Shown here in pieces: positions 8,094 to 17,119 of a stretch of DNA of 51,934 nt. Both the position numbers and the translations under genes were made by a program. Where the stretch lies: assembly GCA_944327245.1 (NCBI GenBank), contig CALVHD010000013.1:1-51934 (forward strand). The letters run 5' to 3'. Below the pieces are notes generated by a model, which was not told the origin of the DNA, did not search any database, and worked only from the letters and a program-made list of their open reading frames with translations. The stretch is from Candidatus Gastranaerophilales bacterium. Its GTDB lineage: Bacteria > Cyanobacteriota > Vampirovibrionia > Gastranaerophilales > Gastranaerophilaceae. Positions within the stretch are counted from its first letter, which is position 1. Each line of letters starts with the position of its first letter.

Positions 8094-9001
8094 TTTTCTT
8101 CTTCACCTCTAGTCATTTTTCCTATATAGATTATTTCAGGAACAAGCTCAATATTAAATTTTTCTTTAACCTTTGAATAAATATCAAAAACGATATTTGT
8201 ATAATCAACGCTTGTTGCATTTCCTTTATTAATTATAAAATTGCAATGATTTTCCCAAACCTCACAATCGCCCACTCTATATCCTCTAAGTCCGCATTTA
8301 TCAATTAAAGCACCCGCAGAAAATTCACAATCAGAAGGATTTTTAAATACAGAACCGGCATTTGGAAGTGCCAAACTCGGTTGTCTTTCTTTTCTGAAAA
8401 TCAAATTTTCATCCATAAGCGCTTTGATATCTTCCTGTTTTGCTTTTTTAAGCTCAAATTTAGCGCTTAAAAATATATATTTTCTATCTTTTAAAATTGA
8501 ATGCCTATATGAAAAACCAAGCTCATCTTTTTTAAGAATAATTATTTTTTTATTTTCAACATCATATAATTTAGCACTAATTAAACAATCGCTGATTGTC
8601 TGCCCATGAGCTCCAGCATTCATATATACACAACCACCAACGCTTGCAGGTATCCCTATTAAAAATTCCAAGCCTGAGAGTTTTTTTTCATAAGCATATT
8701 TTGCCAAGGCCTGTGCTTTTACTCCGGATTCAACTTCAATTATATTTCCCAAATAAGAAATAAAATTAATGTTTCCACTATATATTACAGGCTCATCAAC
8801 TCCTTTTGATGAAAACAATATATTTGAACCATTACCTATAACAACGGGGTTAAAATCTTTATATTTCTTGAAAAGAGTAATCATTTCGCCATAATTATCG
8901 GGCAAAAAAAACAATTTTGCTCTTGATTTTATTTTAAGAGTATTAAAATTGGTTAACAAAAAATCATTATAAAATTTTATATCATTTTGAGAGCAAATCA
9001 T
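8072..9001 (-). CDS. UDP-N-acetylenolpyruvoylglucosamine reductase
   Basis: This flavoenzyme reduces UDP-GlcNAc-enolpyruvate to UDP-MurNAc. The FAD-binding half has VIGNGSNILFSSKG and GIPASVGGCVYMNAGAHG. The substrate half has YRHSILK and PNAGSVFKNP, which carries the catalytic Ser. At 309 aa without the extra C-terminal domain of E. coli it is the shorter type II MurB. It overlaps murC by 20 bases at one end and ddl by 22 at the other, so the three genes are tightly coupled. Confidence 0.97.
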   Translation of the reverse strand: MICSQNDIKFYNDFLLTNFNTLKIKSRAKLFFLPDNYGEMITLFKKYKDFNPVVIGNGSNILFSSKGVDEPVIYSGNINFISYLGNIIEVESGVKAQALAKYAYEKKLSGLEFLIGIPASVGGCVYMNAGAHGQTISDCLISAKLYDVENKKIIILKKDELGFSYRHSILKDRKYIFLSAKFELKKAKQEDIKALMDENLIFRKERQPSLALPNAGSVFKNPSDCEFSAGALIDKCGLRGYRVGDCEVWENHCNFIINKGNATSVDYTNIVFDIYSKVKEKFNIELVPEIIYIGKMTRGEEEKWKILKK

Positions 9002-10364
9002 TAATTTCTCCGCCTATTTTTGTTATATCTCCCGCGCCAAGAGTTAAAACTATATCTCCTTTTTTTAATTTTGGAGCAATTTTTTTAGCTGCCTCTTTAA
9101 TATCACCTTCAATATATTGCGTGTCAATTCCCTTTTTGATAATTTCAGATACAAAATTTCTAGAATTAAATTGATTATCAAAATTATCGCCTGCACTAAA
9201 TACATCTAAAACAAATAATTTATCAATCATATTAAAACTATCTAAAAATTCATTCCACAAGCCTTTTAATCTTGTATATCTGTGAGGTTGAAAAATTGCA
9301 ACTTTTCTTCTTTTAATGTCTTTTATAGCTGACAAAGTTGATTGAATTTCTTGAGGATGATGCGCATAATCATCAATAATTTTAATATCATTCACATCTG
9401 CAACTATTTGAAAACGTCTTCCCATCCCGCTAAATTCAGAAAAATATTTATAATATTCACTATAATTAAATCCTAGGGTATCTAAAACCGCCAAAATAGC
9501 TAATGCATTATAAACATTATGAATTCCCGGAATTATAAGACTAATTTTTCCTATTAATTTATCTTTTTTATAAAAATCAAAAGATGAATTTAATTCATCA
9601 AAAACTATATTTTTAGCGCTATAATCCGCATTATTTTCTATTGCATAGGTAATTATATTTTTAAATTTTGTTTGTTTTTTAAATAGATTACATCCTTCAT
9701 TATCAATATTTAAAAATAATGTACTTTTTTCATCCATATTATCAACCATTTTTTCAAATGTTGAAATAATATCCTCTAAGCCGTTTTTATAAAAATCAAG
9801 ATGGTCTTTTTCAAGATTATTAACTACAACATAATCGGGCGAATATTTTTGTATTGTTCCGTCTGATTCATCTAACTCTGCTATAAAATATTTTGAATTT
9901 TTATCTGCTTTAGCATTTATATTTAATTTTGGAATAATTCCGCCTATTGCATAAGAAGGATTTTGTCCCATTTTTTCTAAAATAAAACTCAAAAGTCCTG
10001 ATGTTGTTGTTTTGCCGTGTGTTCCCGCCAAACCGATAAATTTTGGAAATCTTTCAGAAATAAATTTAAGGCAATCGGACCTATGCATTACATCGAAGTT
10101 ATTTTCCCTTGCATATTTTAATTCTGGGTTATCTTCTTTAATTGCCGATGAAATTACAATTTTAGGTTTACCCTTGATATTATCTTTACTGTGTCCTATA
10201 TAAATTTTAGCTCCAAGAGAACTTGTTAATTTAGTATATTTGCTCTCTTGAATATCAGAGCCTGAAACCTTATAACCCAAACACAAAAGTATTTTAGCTA
10301 ATGCGCTTTGACCTACTCCTCCAATAGCAATAAAGTGAAAATCAGGGAAATTATTATTATTCAT
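8982..10364 (-). CDS. UDP-N-acetylmuramate--L-alanine ligase
   Basis: This is the first amino-acid-adding Mur ligase. It joins L-Ala to UDP-MurNAc with ATP. The N-terminal AIGGVGQSALAKIL Rossmann loop, the GTHGKTTTSG P-loop (residues 114-122), ELDESDGT, and DDYAHHPQEI are all typical of MurC. It has 460 aa, the usual length. It begins within the last eight bases of the glycosyltransferase gene and overlaps murB, the murC-murB-ddl-ftsQ order being that of many dcw clusters. Confidence 0.97.
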   Translation of the reverse strand: MNNNNFPDFHFIAIGGVGQSALAKILLCLGYKVSGSDIQESKYTKLTSSLGAKIYIGHSKDNIKGKPKIVISSAIKEDNPELKYARENNFDVMHRSDCLKFISERFPKFIGLAGTHGKTTTSGLLSFILEKMGQNPSYAIGGIIPKLNINAKADKNSKYFIAELDESDGTIQKYSPDYVVVNNLEKDHLDFYKNGLEDIISTFEKMVDNMDEKSTLFLNIDNEGCNLFKKQTKFKNIITYAIENNADYSAKNIVFDELNSSFDFYKKDKLIGKISLIIPGIHNVYNALAILAVLDTLGFNYSEYYKYFSEFSGMGRRFQIVADVNDIKIIDDYAHHPQEIQSTLSAIKDIKRRKVAIFQPHRYTRLKGLWNEFLDSFNMIDKLFVLDVFSAGDNFDNQFNSRNFVSEIIKKGIDTQYIEGDIKEAAKKIAPKLKKGDIVLTLGAGDITKIGGEINDLLSK

Positions 10365-11673
10365 TTATTAATTCCTTCATAGTAACACAAGAAACACCAT
10401 GTTGAGTTTTACCCCAATCCATGGTCTTTTTTGTAAATATAATCTTAAATATTATCAACATTGCAATAGGAAACCAAATTGTAATGAAATATATTGAAGT
10501 TACGATTGATTCATATAATGCTTTAAAAAAACCGTAATTTGCATATTTTCTAAGACTATATATAAATCCGCAAGTAAAAAATATCGCCGTTGTAACTACT
10601 AAAATAATGGAAGATAAAATACAGTTTTCATAACCTTTTACAAAATGGAAAGCCTGAATAAAGATTTCGGCTATAAGCCAGAATGGCAATAAAAATTCAG
10701 TAATGTAGGCTATCAAATCAAATCCGACTCTTAAAGACATATCTTTTGAATTAAATACATCGTTTGCATATTCTAAATATCTTCTTATGGAACCTTCAAC
10801 CCATCTTCTTCTTTGGCGAATTAAAGCACTAAAACAAATTACCCCTTCTTCATATACCTTCGCTTCAGGGCAAAAACGAATATCCCAACCTTTTACATGA
10901 AGTCTTGTTGACATATCAAGGTCATCAGTAATTGTTTCTTCGTTCCAAAAATTAATGCTCTTCAGCGCCTGAAGCTTAATTAATTCCCCGTTTCCTCTTA
11001 ATTCAACAGCCCCTCTTACGGCATCTCTGCCTGCTTGCATGTGGGTATCAAGAATATATTCATTATATTGGCATTTTGTATAGAAATTTTGATTTTTATT
11101 TATTATTACTTTTTGAGCCTGAACAGCACCAACATCACAAGGCTCCAATTTTATAAGCATTTTATTTAAAAAATCGCTTTCAACTTTAGCATCAGCATCA
11201 AAAACTAAAATTGCATCACCACGGGCAATCTTCATAGCATCATTTAAAACTGCCGATTTACCGGCTGTTGCATTTTTATCTCTAACAAGAGCCTTTATTT
11301 TATCATATTTTGAAGCCAAATTTGTGATAATTTCGGCAGTATTGTCCGTACTTCTATCATCAATTAAAATAATTTCAAAATCTTTATAATCAAGATTTAA
11401 GATATTTACTGCAGTATCTTCAATAACTTCATGCTCATTATGACAAGGAATTAAAACAGAAACAAAAGGGTGAAAATCATAGTTAATTATGGGCGGATTT
11501 TTTCTTAATTTTCTTTTTTGATATTTTGTTGCAAGCCACATATAAACGGAATACAAAAACATAAAGCCAATTAAGAAAATAATTGCCCACATTGTATTAA
11601 AATAGTTTTGAAAAATAACTAAAAATGCTATCAGAAACGAAATTATAATTAATAGCGCTATTCTTTCTTTCAT
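10357..11673 (-). CDS. Processive family 2 membrane glycosyltransferase
   Basis: This 438-aa inner-membrane enzyme has two N-terminal helices (about residues 5-48), a cytoplasmic GT-A domain and three C-terminal hydrophobic segments. The processive GT2 motifs are in order: DDRSTD (105-110), DADA (159-162), TDDLD (249-253, with Asp where many have Glu) and QRRRW (287-291). These match poly-GlcNAc/hyaluronan/cellulose synthase-like enzymes that polymerise and export a beta-linked chain. The sugar cannot be read from sequence. It heads the cell-wall run and overlaps murC by eight bases, which hints at an envelope role tied to peptidoglycan supply. Confidence 0.88.
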   Translation of the reverse strand: MKERIALLIIISFLIAFLVIFQNYFNTMWAIIFLIGFMFLYSVYMWLATKYQKRKLRKNPPIINYDFHPFVSVLIPCHNEHEVIEDTAVNILNLDYKDFEIILIDDRSTDNTAEIITNLASKYDKIKALVRDKNATAGKSAVLNDAMKIARGDAILVFDADAKVESDFLNKMLIKLEPCDVGAVQAQKVIINKNQNFYTKCQYNEYILDTHMQAGRDAVRGAVELRGNGELIKLQALKSINFWNEETITDDLDMSTRLHVKGWDIRFCPEAKVYEEGVICFSALIRQRRRWVEGSIRRYLEYANDVFNSKDMSLRVGFDLIAYITEFLLPFWLIAEIFIQAFHFVKGYENCILSSIILVVTTAIFFTCGFIYSLRKYANYGFFKALYESIVTSIYFITIWFPIAMLIIFKIIFTKKTMDWGKTQHGVSCVTMKELINE

Positions 11674-11740
11674 TTTCCGTATTTTTAATCCCTATAATAC
11701 TATTTTGATTTTATCAAAAAAATATTAAAAGGTAAAATTA

Positions 11741-13150
11741 TTAAAATTTCTTGGTTACAAGAGCAAAAATATCATTATAGCAAATGCTTACCATTAAAAT
11801 TATCAACAAGAAAAAGAAGAAATTTGTAATTTTTTCGCTTAATTCCTTGCTCGGCTTTTTGCCTGTGATTTTTTCTATAATTAAAAACATTACATGCCCG
11901 CCATCAAGCGCAGGTATAGGCAAAAAGTTCATAATTGCAAGGTTAATGCTAATCATTGCAGTTAATAAAATTCCGTTTAGCATACCTTTTGAAGCTATAA
12001 TATCACCGCCTACTTTTACAACGGCAATAACCCCATGCATATCGGAAGCAGAAACTTTTCCCGTTATTAATTGCCATAAACTGTATAACATTGTTACTGT
12101 TGTTGTATAAAGATAATCAAAAGACTTAACAACAACATCTTTAGGAGTCTTTACAGCTGCATAAACATCTTCAATTTTTAATAAAATACCCAATAAACCT
12201 TCTTTTTCAACTTTAATATTTTTGAATGTAATCTCTTTATCACCTCTTAAAACAGTAATGTCCATAGGTTTATATGTATCGGATAATGCATAAGCTAAAT
12301 CGTTAATTGATGTATCTTTTGATAGAATTATACTTTTTTTATTATAAATTTCATTTCTCAGATTGATTTGATTTTCATCTAATTTAATGCCGTCTTTTTT
12401 ATATTTTTCAAGACCCTTTAAAATATCTTTATTTACTTCCAGTTGATTTTCTTCATATATTTTCGGAAGTTTTATTAAAGTATTTTTACTGATTACATCT
12501 TCAATATCAGGATTTAATTTTTTTAACTCCTTAAAATTCTTTTCAATTAAATCTTTTTGAGCATAATCATCAAACATCTTGGAATTTTTCGCAAAAAAAG
12601 TTAATTGATAAAGATTATCAATTTTTTCATTATTAATTTTGAAAATTTTATCACCTTTCAAAATACCCTGCTGTTGAACATTAGAAGTAACTTTAGGCGA
12701 AAAACTATCTACAAAAATATTCTGATTAGATGTAGGAAGTTTATGATAATACATAGCGCAAAACATTACAAGAATAATTGCAAAAATAACATTCATAATA
12801 ACGCCGGCTGAAACTATAAAAAGCTTTTGAGCTATGGTTTTATTTTCATATAATTCATCGGAATCTTTTGGTAAAATTTCATCTTCAACATCAAAATCAG
12901 GATTTTTTTCTTTTTCTTCTTTTATAAAATTTTCTTCATCATCAGCAAAAGAAACATACCCTCCAAATAAAAAAGCATGAATATAAAAATTAGTATGATT
13001 AATTTTAAATAATTTCCAACTCGGTCCTATAGGCATGCCTATCCCAAAACGAGTAACCCTGACATTACACAATCTTGCCGCAAAAAAATGACCTATTTCA
13101 TGCACTAAAACAAGTAAGCTAATTAAAACAATCATTATTATTTGATTCAT
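11741..13150 (-). CDS. RseP-type site-2 membrane metalloprotease
   Basis: This is an intramembrane zinc protease of the M50B family, which releases membrane-bound regulators. The zinc site HEIGH is at residues 17-21 in the first helix, and the third ligand lies in NFLPIPALDGGH (409-420). A second membrane helix is near 112-132. Between the helices is a PDZ domain (GILKGDKIFKINNEKIDN and a later ITVLRGDKEITF). Roughly 100 Lys/Glu/Asn-rich residues (about 190-290) are inserted between the two halves, making the protein longer inside the loop than usual. The gene follows the coiled-coil gene by 11 bases. The cleaved substrate is unknown. Confidence 0.92.
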   Translation of the reverse strand: MNQIIMIVLISLLVLVHEIGHFFAARLCNVRVTRFGIGMPIGPSWKLFKINHTNFYIHAFLFGGYVSFADDEENFIKEEKEKNPDFDVEDEILPKDSDELYENKTIAQKLFIVSAGVIMNVIFAIILVMFCAMYYHKLPTSNQNIFVDSFSPKVTSNVQQQGILKGDKIFKINNEKIDNLYQLTFFAKNSKMFDDYAQKDLIEKNFKELKKLNPDIEDVISKNTLIKLPKIYEENQLEVNKDILKGLEKYKKDGIKLDENQINLRNEIYNKKSIILSKDTSINDLAYALSDTYKPMDITVLRGDKEITFKNIKVEKEGLLGILLKIEDVYAAVKTPKDVVVKSFDYLYTTTVTMLYSLWQLITGKVSASDMHGVIAVVKVGGDIIASKGMLNGILLTAMISINLAIMNFLPIPALDGGHVMFLIIEKITGKKPSKELSEKITNFFFFLLIILMVSICYNDIFALVTKKF

Positions 13151-13161
13151 GGTATCCTCGT

Positions 13162-14148
13162 TTATTGTTTATTTGGGGGTACTTTTTTATAAAGTCCGAA
13201 AATGCTTGGCTTATATGAATTTAAATTTTTGTTTGACTCAGCCAACAAAAGTCTTAGTTTTCTGTTTTGTTCTTCTAAATTACGATTTTTTTGTTCAAGT
13301 CTTTTATTTTCTTCTTCAACATCTTCTAATTTTGCTTGAGATTTAGCATCTTGAGAACAAATAGAGCTGACATGTTTAGCTATTTTTTTAGCCATAGAAC
13401 GAGCTATCATATTTAACGTACGCTCTGAAATATCAAATTTAAACTCATTTCTTGGAGTTAAATCAACATTTTTTTTGGTTAATTCAGAAACTACATATTC
13501 TCTGAATTTTTCTTGCGCTTCCAAGGATTCAGACAAAAGGCTAATATCATCAAAATCGCCGTTATTACTATTTGAAGATAAATTATCATTAGGTAATTCC
13601 ACTGCAGAAGAAACATTATCTTCCGTTTTTAAAGCACCCTCTAAAATACCGATTTTTTTCTCTTTATAAACTGGTGTTTCGGTTGGTTCTATAATTTGAA
13701 CACTGGGTTCATTTTGAATAAGGTCATCAATAGGAATTGACTCTTGCATTTTATCTATTAAAGGAGTTCCATCCGAAAGAGAAATATTATTTAATATTTG
13801 GCTCGTTTCAGAATCTGCAATTTTAAATTCCTCTTGCACGGGAGTTTTTTGTTCAATTTCAGGTTCAATTTTAACTTCTTGAGAAACTTCTTCTTTTTTT
13901 TCTTGCTCTTCTTCTTGCTTTTCTTCCTGTTCTTTATCGTCTTGTTTTTCTTCTTTTAAATTAAAAAGATTATTCAAAACAATATCAAGAGCATTTTTAT
14001 CAAAAAATTCACTGCCCTGCTCATCTTCAAAAATAGCTTCTATTTGCCACTTTTTGAAAAAAGTATCAAGAGTATAAGAATCTATAAAATACCCTCTGGA
14101 AGCTAAATTCTGTAATATTTCATTTTTTGTATATACATTTGACGTCAT
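13162..14148 (-). CDS. Hypothetical protein with C-terminal coiled coil
   Basis: This 328-aa soluble protein has three parts. The N-terminal 65 residues (TKNEILQNLASRGYFI to ALDIVLNNLF) are helical and could be a winged-helix-like module. Residues about 66-200 are a low-complexity Glu/Lys/Gln-rich and then acidic linker. Residues about 230-310 end in a strong heptad coiled coil (LEDVEEENKRLEQKNRNLEE). I do not recognise the family. It probably shares a transcript with rseP 11 bases downstream. A role in localisation or scaffolding is possible but unproven. Confidence 0.75.
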   Translation of the reverse strand: MTSNVYTKNEILQNLASRGYFIDSYTLDTFFKKWQIEAIFEDEQGSEFFDKNALDIVLNNLFNLKEEKQDDKEQEEKQEEEQEKKEEVSQEVKIEPEIEQKTPVQEEFKIADSETSQILNNISLSDGTPLIDKMQESIPIDDLIQNEPSVQIIEPTETPVYKEKKIGILEGALKTEDNVSSAVELPNDNLSSNSNNGDFDDISLLSESLEAQEKFREYVVSELTKKNVDLTPRNEFKFDISERTLNMIARSMAKKIAKHVSSICSQDAKSQAKLEDVEEENKRLEQKNRNLEEQNRKLRLLLAESNKNLNSYKPSIFGLYKKVPPNKQ

Positions 14149-14191
14149 AATTCAACCCACGAGTATTATAACAAAAAAGATTAGATATAGT

Positions 14192-14977
14192 CTAGTCAGT
14201 AAAGTTAATTATATCACCCGTGTTAACTTCAACAATATTAAAATATTTTGCCAAAAACATTTTAGCCTTTAAATCTACACAATGACAAGGATATAATAAA
14301 TCAATGTTTTGCTCTTTTAAATAACAGGCTAATTCCTCTAAAACTTCTTGCTTTTCATTTATCAAATGAAAACCGCCTATTATGCTTTTAACTTTTTGAA
14401 CCTGTGTTACTTTTTTTGCTTGTTCAATAATATTTTTAACACCGGAATGCGAACATCCTGTTATAATAATAAGCCCATCATTTGAAATATAAACCAAAGA
14501 AGATTCTTCAGGACAATTTGAATTATTGTTCTCAATTTCACCTATAAAACACAATTTTGAAGTAAGCCAAATCGGAGTTTTAGATAAATTAAAATTAAAA
14601 AGCTCCTCTAAACCCTCTTTTTTTAATAAAAAACCAACATTTCCGATATCTTTTTCTATTTTTGGTGAAAATATATCTTGATGAGCTATAATATTTTTCT
14701 TTTTATAAAGAAACCCTAAATCAATTAAAGTCTGATATTGTTGAATCAAATAATAAAAACCACCTGTATGATCGTTATGAGCATGAGAAAACACAATATC
14801 ATCAACATCATTTAGGTTAATATTTAATTTATTCGCATTATTTATAAATACATTTGAATACCCGCAATCAAAAAGAACAGCTTTATTTTCCTCTTGAATA
14901 TAAAAGCTTAAAGCAGGCTCGGCCAAAAAATATTTATCAATTTTTGTATTATTATCAGATAAAATTGCTATTTTCAT
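14192..14977 (-). CDS. Metallo-beta-lactamase-fold hydrolase
   Basis: This 261-aa enzyme has the full di-metal set: HAHNDH (His65, His67, Asp69, His70), His177 in GCSHSGV, His204 in GGFHL and His232 in PCHC. The GCSHSG and GGFHL pattern matches the MBL subgroup annotated as 7,8-dihydropterin-6-yl-methyl-beta-ribofuranosyl-aminobenzene-phosphate synthase-like hydrolases. The physiological substrate is not deducible. It is divergent from the 15043 gene and shares a 65-base promoter gap with it. Confidence 0.85.
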   Translation of the reverse strand: MKIAILSDNNTKIDKYFLAEPALSFYIQEENKAVLFDCGYSNVFINNANKLNINLNDVDDIVFSHAHNDHTGGFYYLIQQYQTLIDLGFLYKKKNIIAHQDIFSPKIEKDIGNVGFLLKKEGLEELFNFNLSKTPIWLTSKLCFIGEIENNNSNCPEESSLVYISNDGLIIITGCSHSGVKNIIEQAKKVTQVQKVKSIIGGFHLINEKQEVLEELACYLKEQNIDLLYPCHCVDLKAKMFLAKYFNIVEVNTGDIINFTD

Positions 14978-15018
14978 ATCAAAATTTCTATTTTTTATGT
15001 ATTATACTTATACGATTA

Positions 15019-15024
15019 TATAAT
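15019..15024 (+). promoter_or_regulatory. Probable -10 box for the 15043 gene
   Basis: TATAAT lies 18 bases before the ATG at 15043 in the divergent gap, giving a leader of about a dozen bases. No convincing -35 hexamer is seen at 16-18 bases upstream. Confidence 0.45.
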
Positions 15025-15042
15025 AAAATAAGAAAGCATAAA

Positions 15043-17073
15043 ATGTTAGCCGTCATTCCATATTACTACAAAGGGCAAAATTTCATAAAAACAAATATTG
15101 CCAATAAAAAAACTTCCGATAATTTTAATAATAAATCTCATAAGAATATTACTTTTACAGGCAGAGTTCCAAGCAGTATTAAATTATCCAAAGACCAATA
15201 TGCATTATCTAATGCATTAACAAAATATGAAAGTTTAATAGTAAATAATTTATATCAAGGTTTACCTTCCATAAATCAGGTTAATATAGGCATTTTAAAT
15301 TGTCAAAATAAAAAAATTAAAGAATTATCAGCACTAAAAAATGCTTTTTATGAAGGAAATTTATTGCTACCTACGCCATTTGATGAAGATATAAAATCTC
15401 TTTTAAATCAAGATGAAATTAATTTTATTCCTGATTTAAACAAAAATTTAGAAGAAACTTTGTTCAATATAGACCCTCTCAGTGCAACTTGTCAAAGTGA
15501 AATATTTCAAGCATTCAATAAAACAAATAAAGATGAACTAGATGAAAACGCCCTGATTGCTATTGAACTATCTAAATCGCACGATTTAAAAAATAAAGAA
15601 CTTACTATTCTTGATGAAATAATTTCAAAACCATTTGAAAATTTAAGCCCTGAAGCAATTATATATTCAAAAGCCCTTGAAGAAATTTTTAGCAATTTTT
15701 CTTCAACAAGCTCAAATATGACTCTAAAAGAAAAAGCTCAAATAATGAAATTGATAAATCTATTAAATATAAACGGGGCTTGCTTATTAAAAGATTATAA
15801 ACAACAATATAATGACCTATTGCAATCAGCTAAAAATAAAAAAGAACTGCTCGCATATGCTGATGAAAAAACTTGGACTGATAAAGACGTAGAAAACTAT
15901 TTTAATCAAAATCAAGCAAAAATATTAAAAACAATCATAATTGCGGATTCTTCAACTTTAAATGCACAACTTGACCATAAAATTGATAAATTTGACAGAA
16001 CGATAGGAATTATAAATGAATTAAATAATACAGAAGCTATTAATTTAATTCACCAAGTTATACAAAAAATCAAAGAGCCTGAAAATAAAATCAGAATAAT
16101 TGAACTTTTAAAAAGTTACTCTGATGATAACAGACAAAATGAATTTATGGATGAATTAAAAAAAATTAACCAAGATAACAAAATTAATATAAATTCCATA
16201 AACTCAATTGCACAAAAATATATGCAAATTTTTGCTAAAAATGATGACATTAACGGGAAAAATTTTGAACTGAAATATGCTCACACACTAAGTGCTATGC
16301 TAGATAGATTAAATGTCTTAAATATGCCAAATTATAGAGAATATTTAATGGAATTATTAAGCACAATTTCAAATTCTTATTCAAAATATAAACAAAATTA
16401 TTCTGATTTTTTATTAAACCCTCAAAGTGAAATCGGAAAAGCAAACCTTGATACTAAAAAACAATTTCTTGAAAATGGCTTAAATTTTGACACTTGGCTA
16501 AATTATGACGCTATAAAAGAATTTAGCACAAATGAGGACAAAGATAAAATACAAATCAGATTGTGGGATAGAAATGTCGGCTTTGATTTATTCCAAGGCA
16601 ATTATACGGGTATATGCATAGCTTCTAACGGAAAAAATTGCTTTGGGGCTGTAGATTCTTTAATTAACAGCGCAGTACAAATTGTTGAATTAAGCACAAA
16701 AGATAAAGTTATAGGAAACGTATTTACTTATTGGGCAAAAGATAAAGATGATGATTCTTTGTGTTTTGTTATTGATGGAATAACGCTGGATAAGAAATTT
16801 TTAGAAAATGAAGATTTAAAAGAAAATTTGATTGATTTTATGAAAGAATATGCTAAAAATACAGCACCCGATAAAGATTATAAAATTTATGTCGGAGATT
16901 ATTATAACGGTTTATCTTTTGACGAATGTAAATCTAAAAAAATGTCTGCCAAAATCCTTGGAAATACAGGGGATAGAAAATATTACCTTGATTCAATGGC
17001 AAAAGATAAATATGTTAAAATTGATGGCAATATTGCTCATAGAATAGATGTTAAAAGGATTTATCCCATATAA
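15043..17073 (+). CDS. Large hypothetical protein with leader and C-terminal domain
   Basis: The frame is open from 14854, but that would overlap the divergent MBL gene by 124 bases. The ATG at 15043, just after a TATAAT box, gives 677 aa. The first 42 residues are Asn/Lys-rich and end in ITFTGR, a leader style shared with other proteins in this window. The middle is mostly helical with no recognisable domain. The last 150 residues (GFDLFQGNYTGICIASNGKNCFGAVDSL, VIGNVFTYWAKD, LCFVIDGITLD) look like a compact alpha/beta domain resembling a GNAT-like fold, on weak resemblance only. No signal peptide or membrane helix. It ends at a hairpin terminator. Confidence 0.7.
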   Translation: MLAVIPYYYKGQNFIKTNIANKKTSDNFNNKSHKNITFTGRVPSSIKLSKDQYALSNALTKYESLIVNNLYQGLPSINQVNIGILNCQNKKIKELSALKNAFYEGNLLLPTPFDEDIKSLLNQDEINFIPDLNKNLEETLFNIDPLSATCQSEIFQAFNKTNKDELDENALIAIELSKSHDLKNKELTILDEIISKPFENLSPEAIIYSKALEEIFSNFSSTSSNMTLKEKAQIMKLINLLNINGACLLKDYKQQYNDLLQSAKNKKELLAYADEKTWTDKDVENYFNQNQAKILKTIIIADSSTLNAQLDHKIDKFDRTIGIINELNNTEAINLIHQVIQKIKEPENKIRIIELLKSYSDDNRQNEFMDELKKINQDNKININSINSIAQKYMQIFAKNDDINGKNFELKYAHTLSAMLDRLNVLNMPNYREYLMELLSTISNSYSKYKQNYSDFLLNPQSEIGKANLDTKKQFLENGLNFDTWLNYDAIKEFSTNEDKDKIQIRLWDRNVGFDLFQGNYTGICIASNGKNCFGAVDSLINSAVQIVELSTKDKVIGNVFTYWAKDKDDDSLCFVIDGITLDKKFLENEDLKENLIDFMKEYAKNTAPDKDYKIYVGDYYNGLSFDECKSKKMSAKILGNTGDRKYYLDSMAKDKYVKIDGNIAHRIDVKRIYPI

Positions 17074-17079
17074 AAAGAA

Positions 17080-17098
17080 GCCTCTTTAATAAAGAGGC
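17080..17098. terminator. Hairpin terminator between convergent genes
   Basis: GCCTCTTT and AAAGAGGC pair over eight bases with a three-base loop. It lies between the 15043 gene and the convergent AMIN-domain gene, so it can serve both. A run of T (TTTTTA) follows on the minus-strand reading, while the plus-strand tail is weaker. Confidence 0.8.
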
Positions 17099-17119
17099 AT
17101 TTATTGGTTGAGTATTATA

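Noticed and set aside
11784-12110. 108-codon frame opposite rseP
   Set aside because: It lies across the conserved NFLPIPALDGGH-coding region and has no start signals.
14854-15042. Upstream extension of the 677-aa protein
   Set aside because: It would overlap the divergent MBL gene by over 120 bases, and a TATAAT box lies just before the ATG at 15043.
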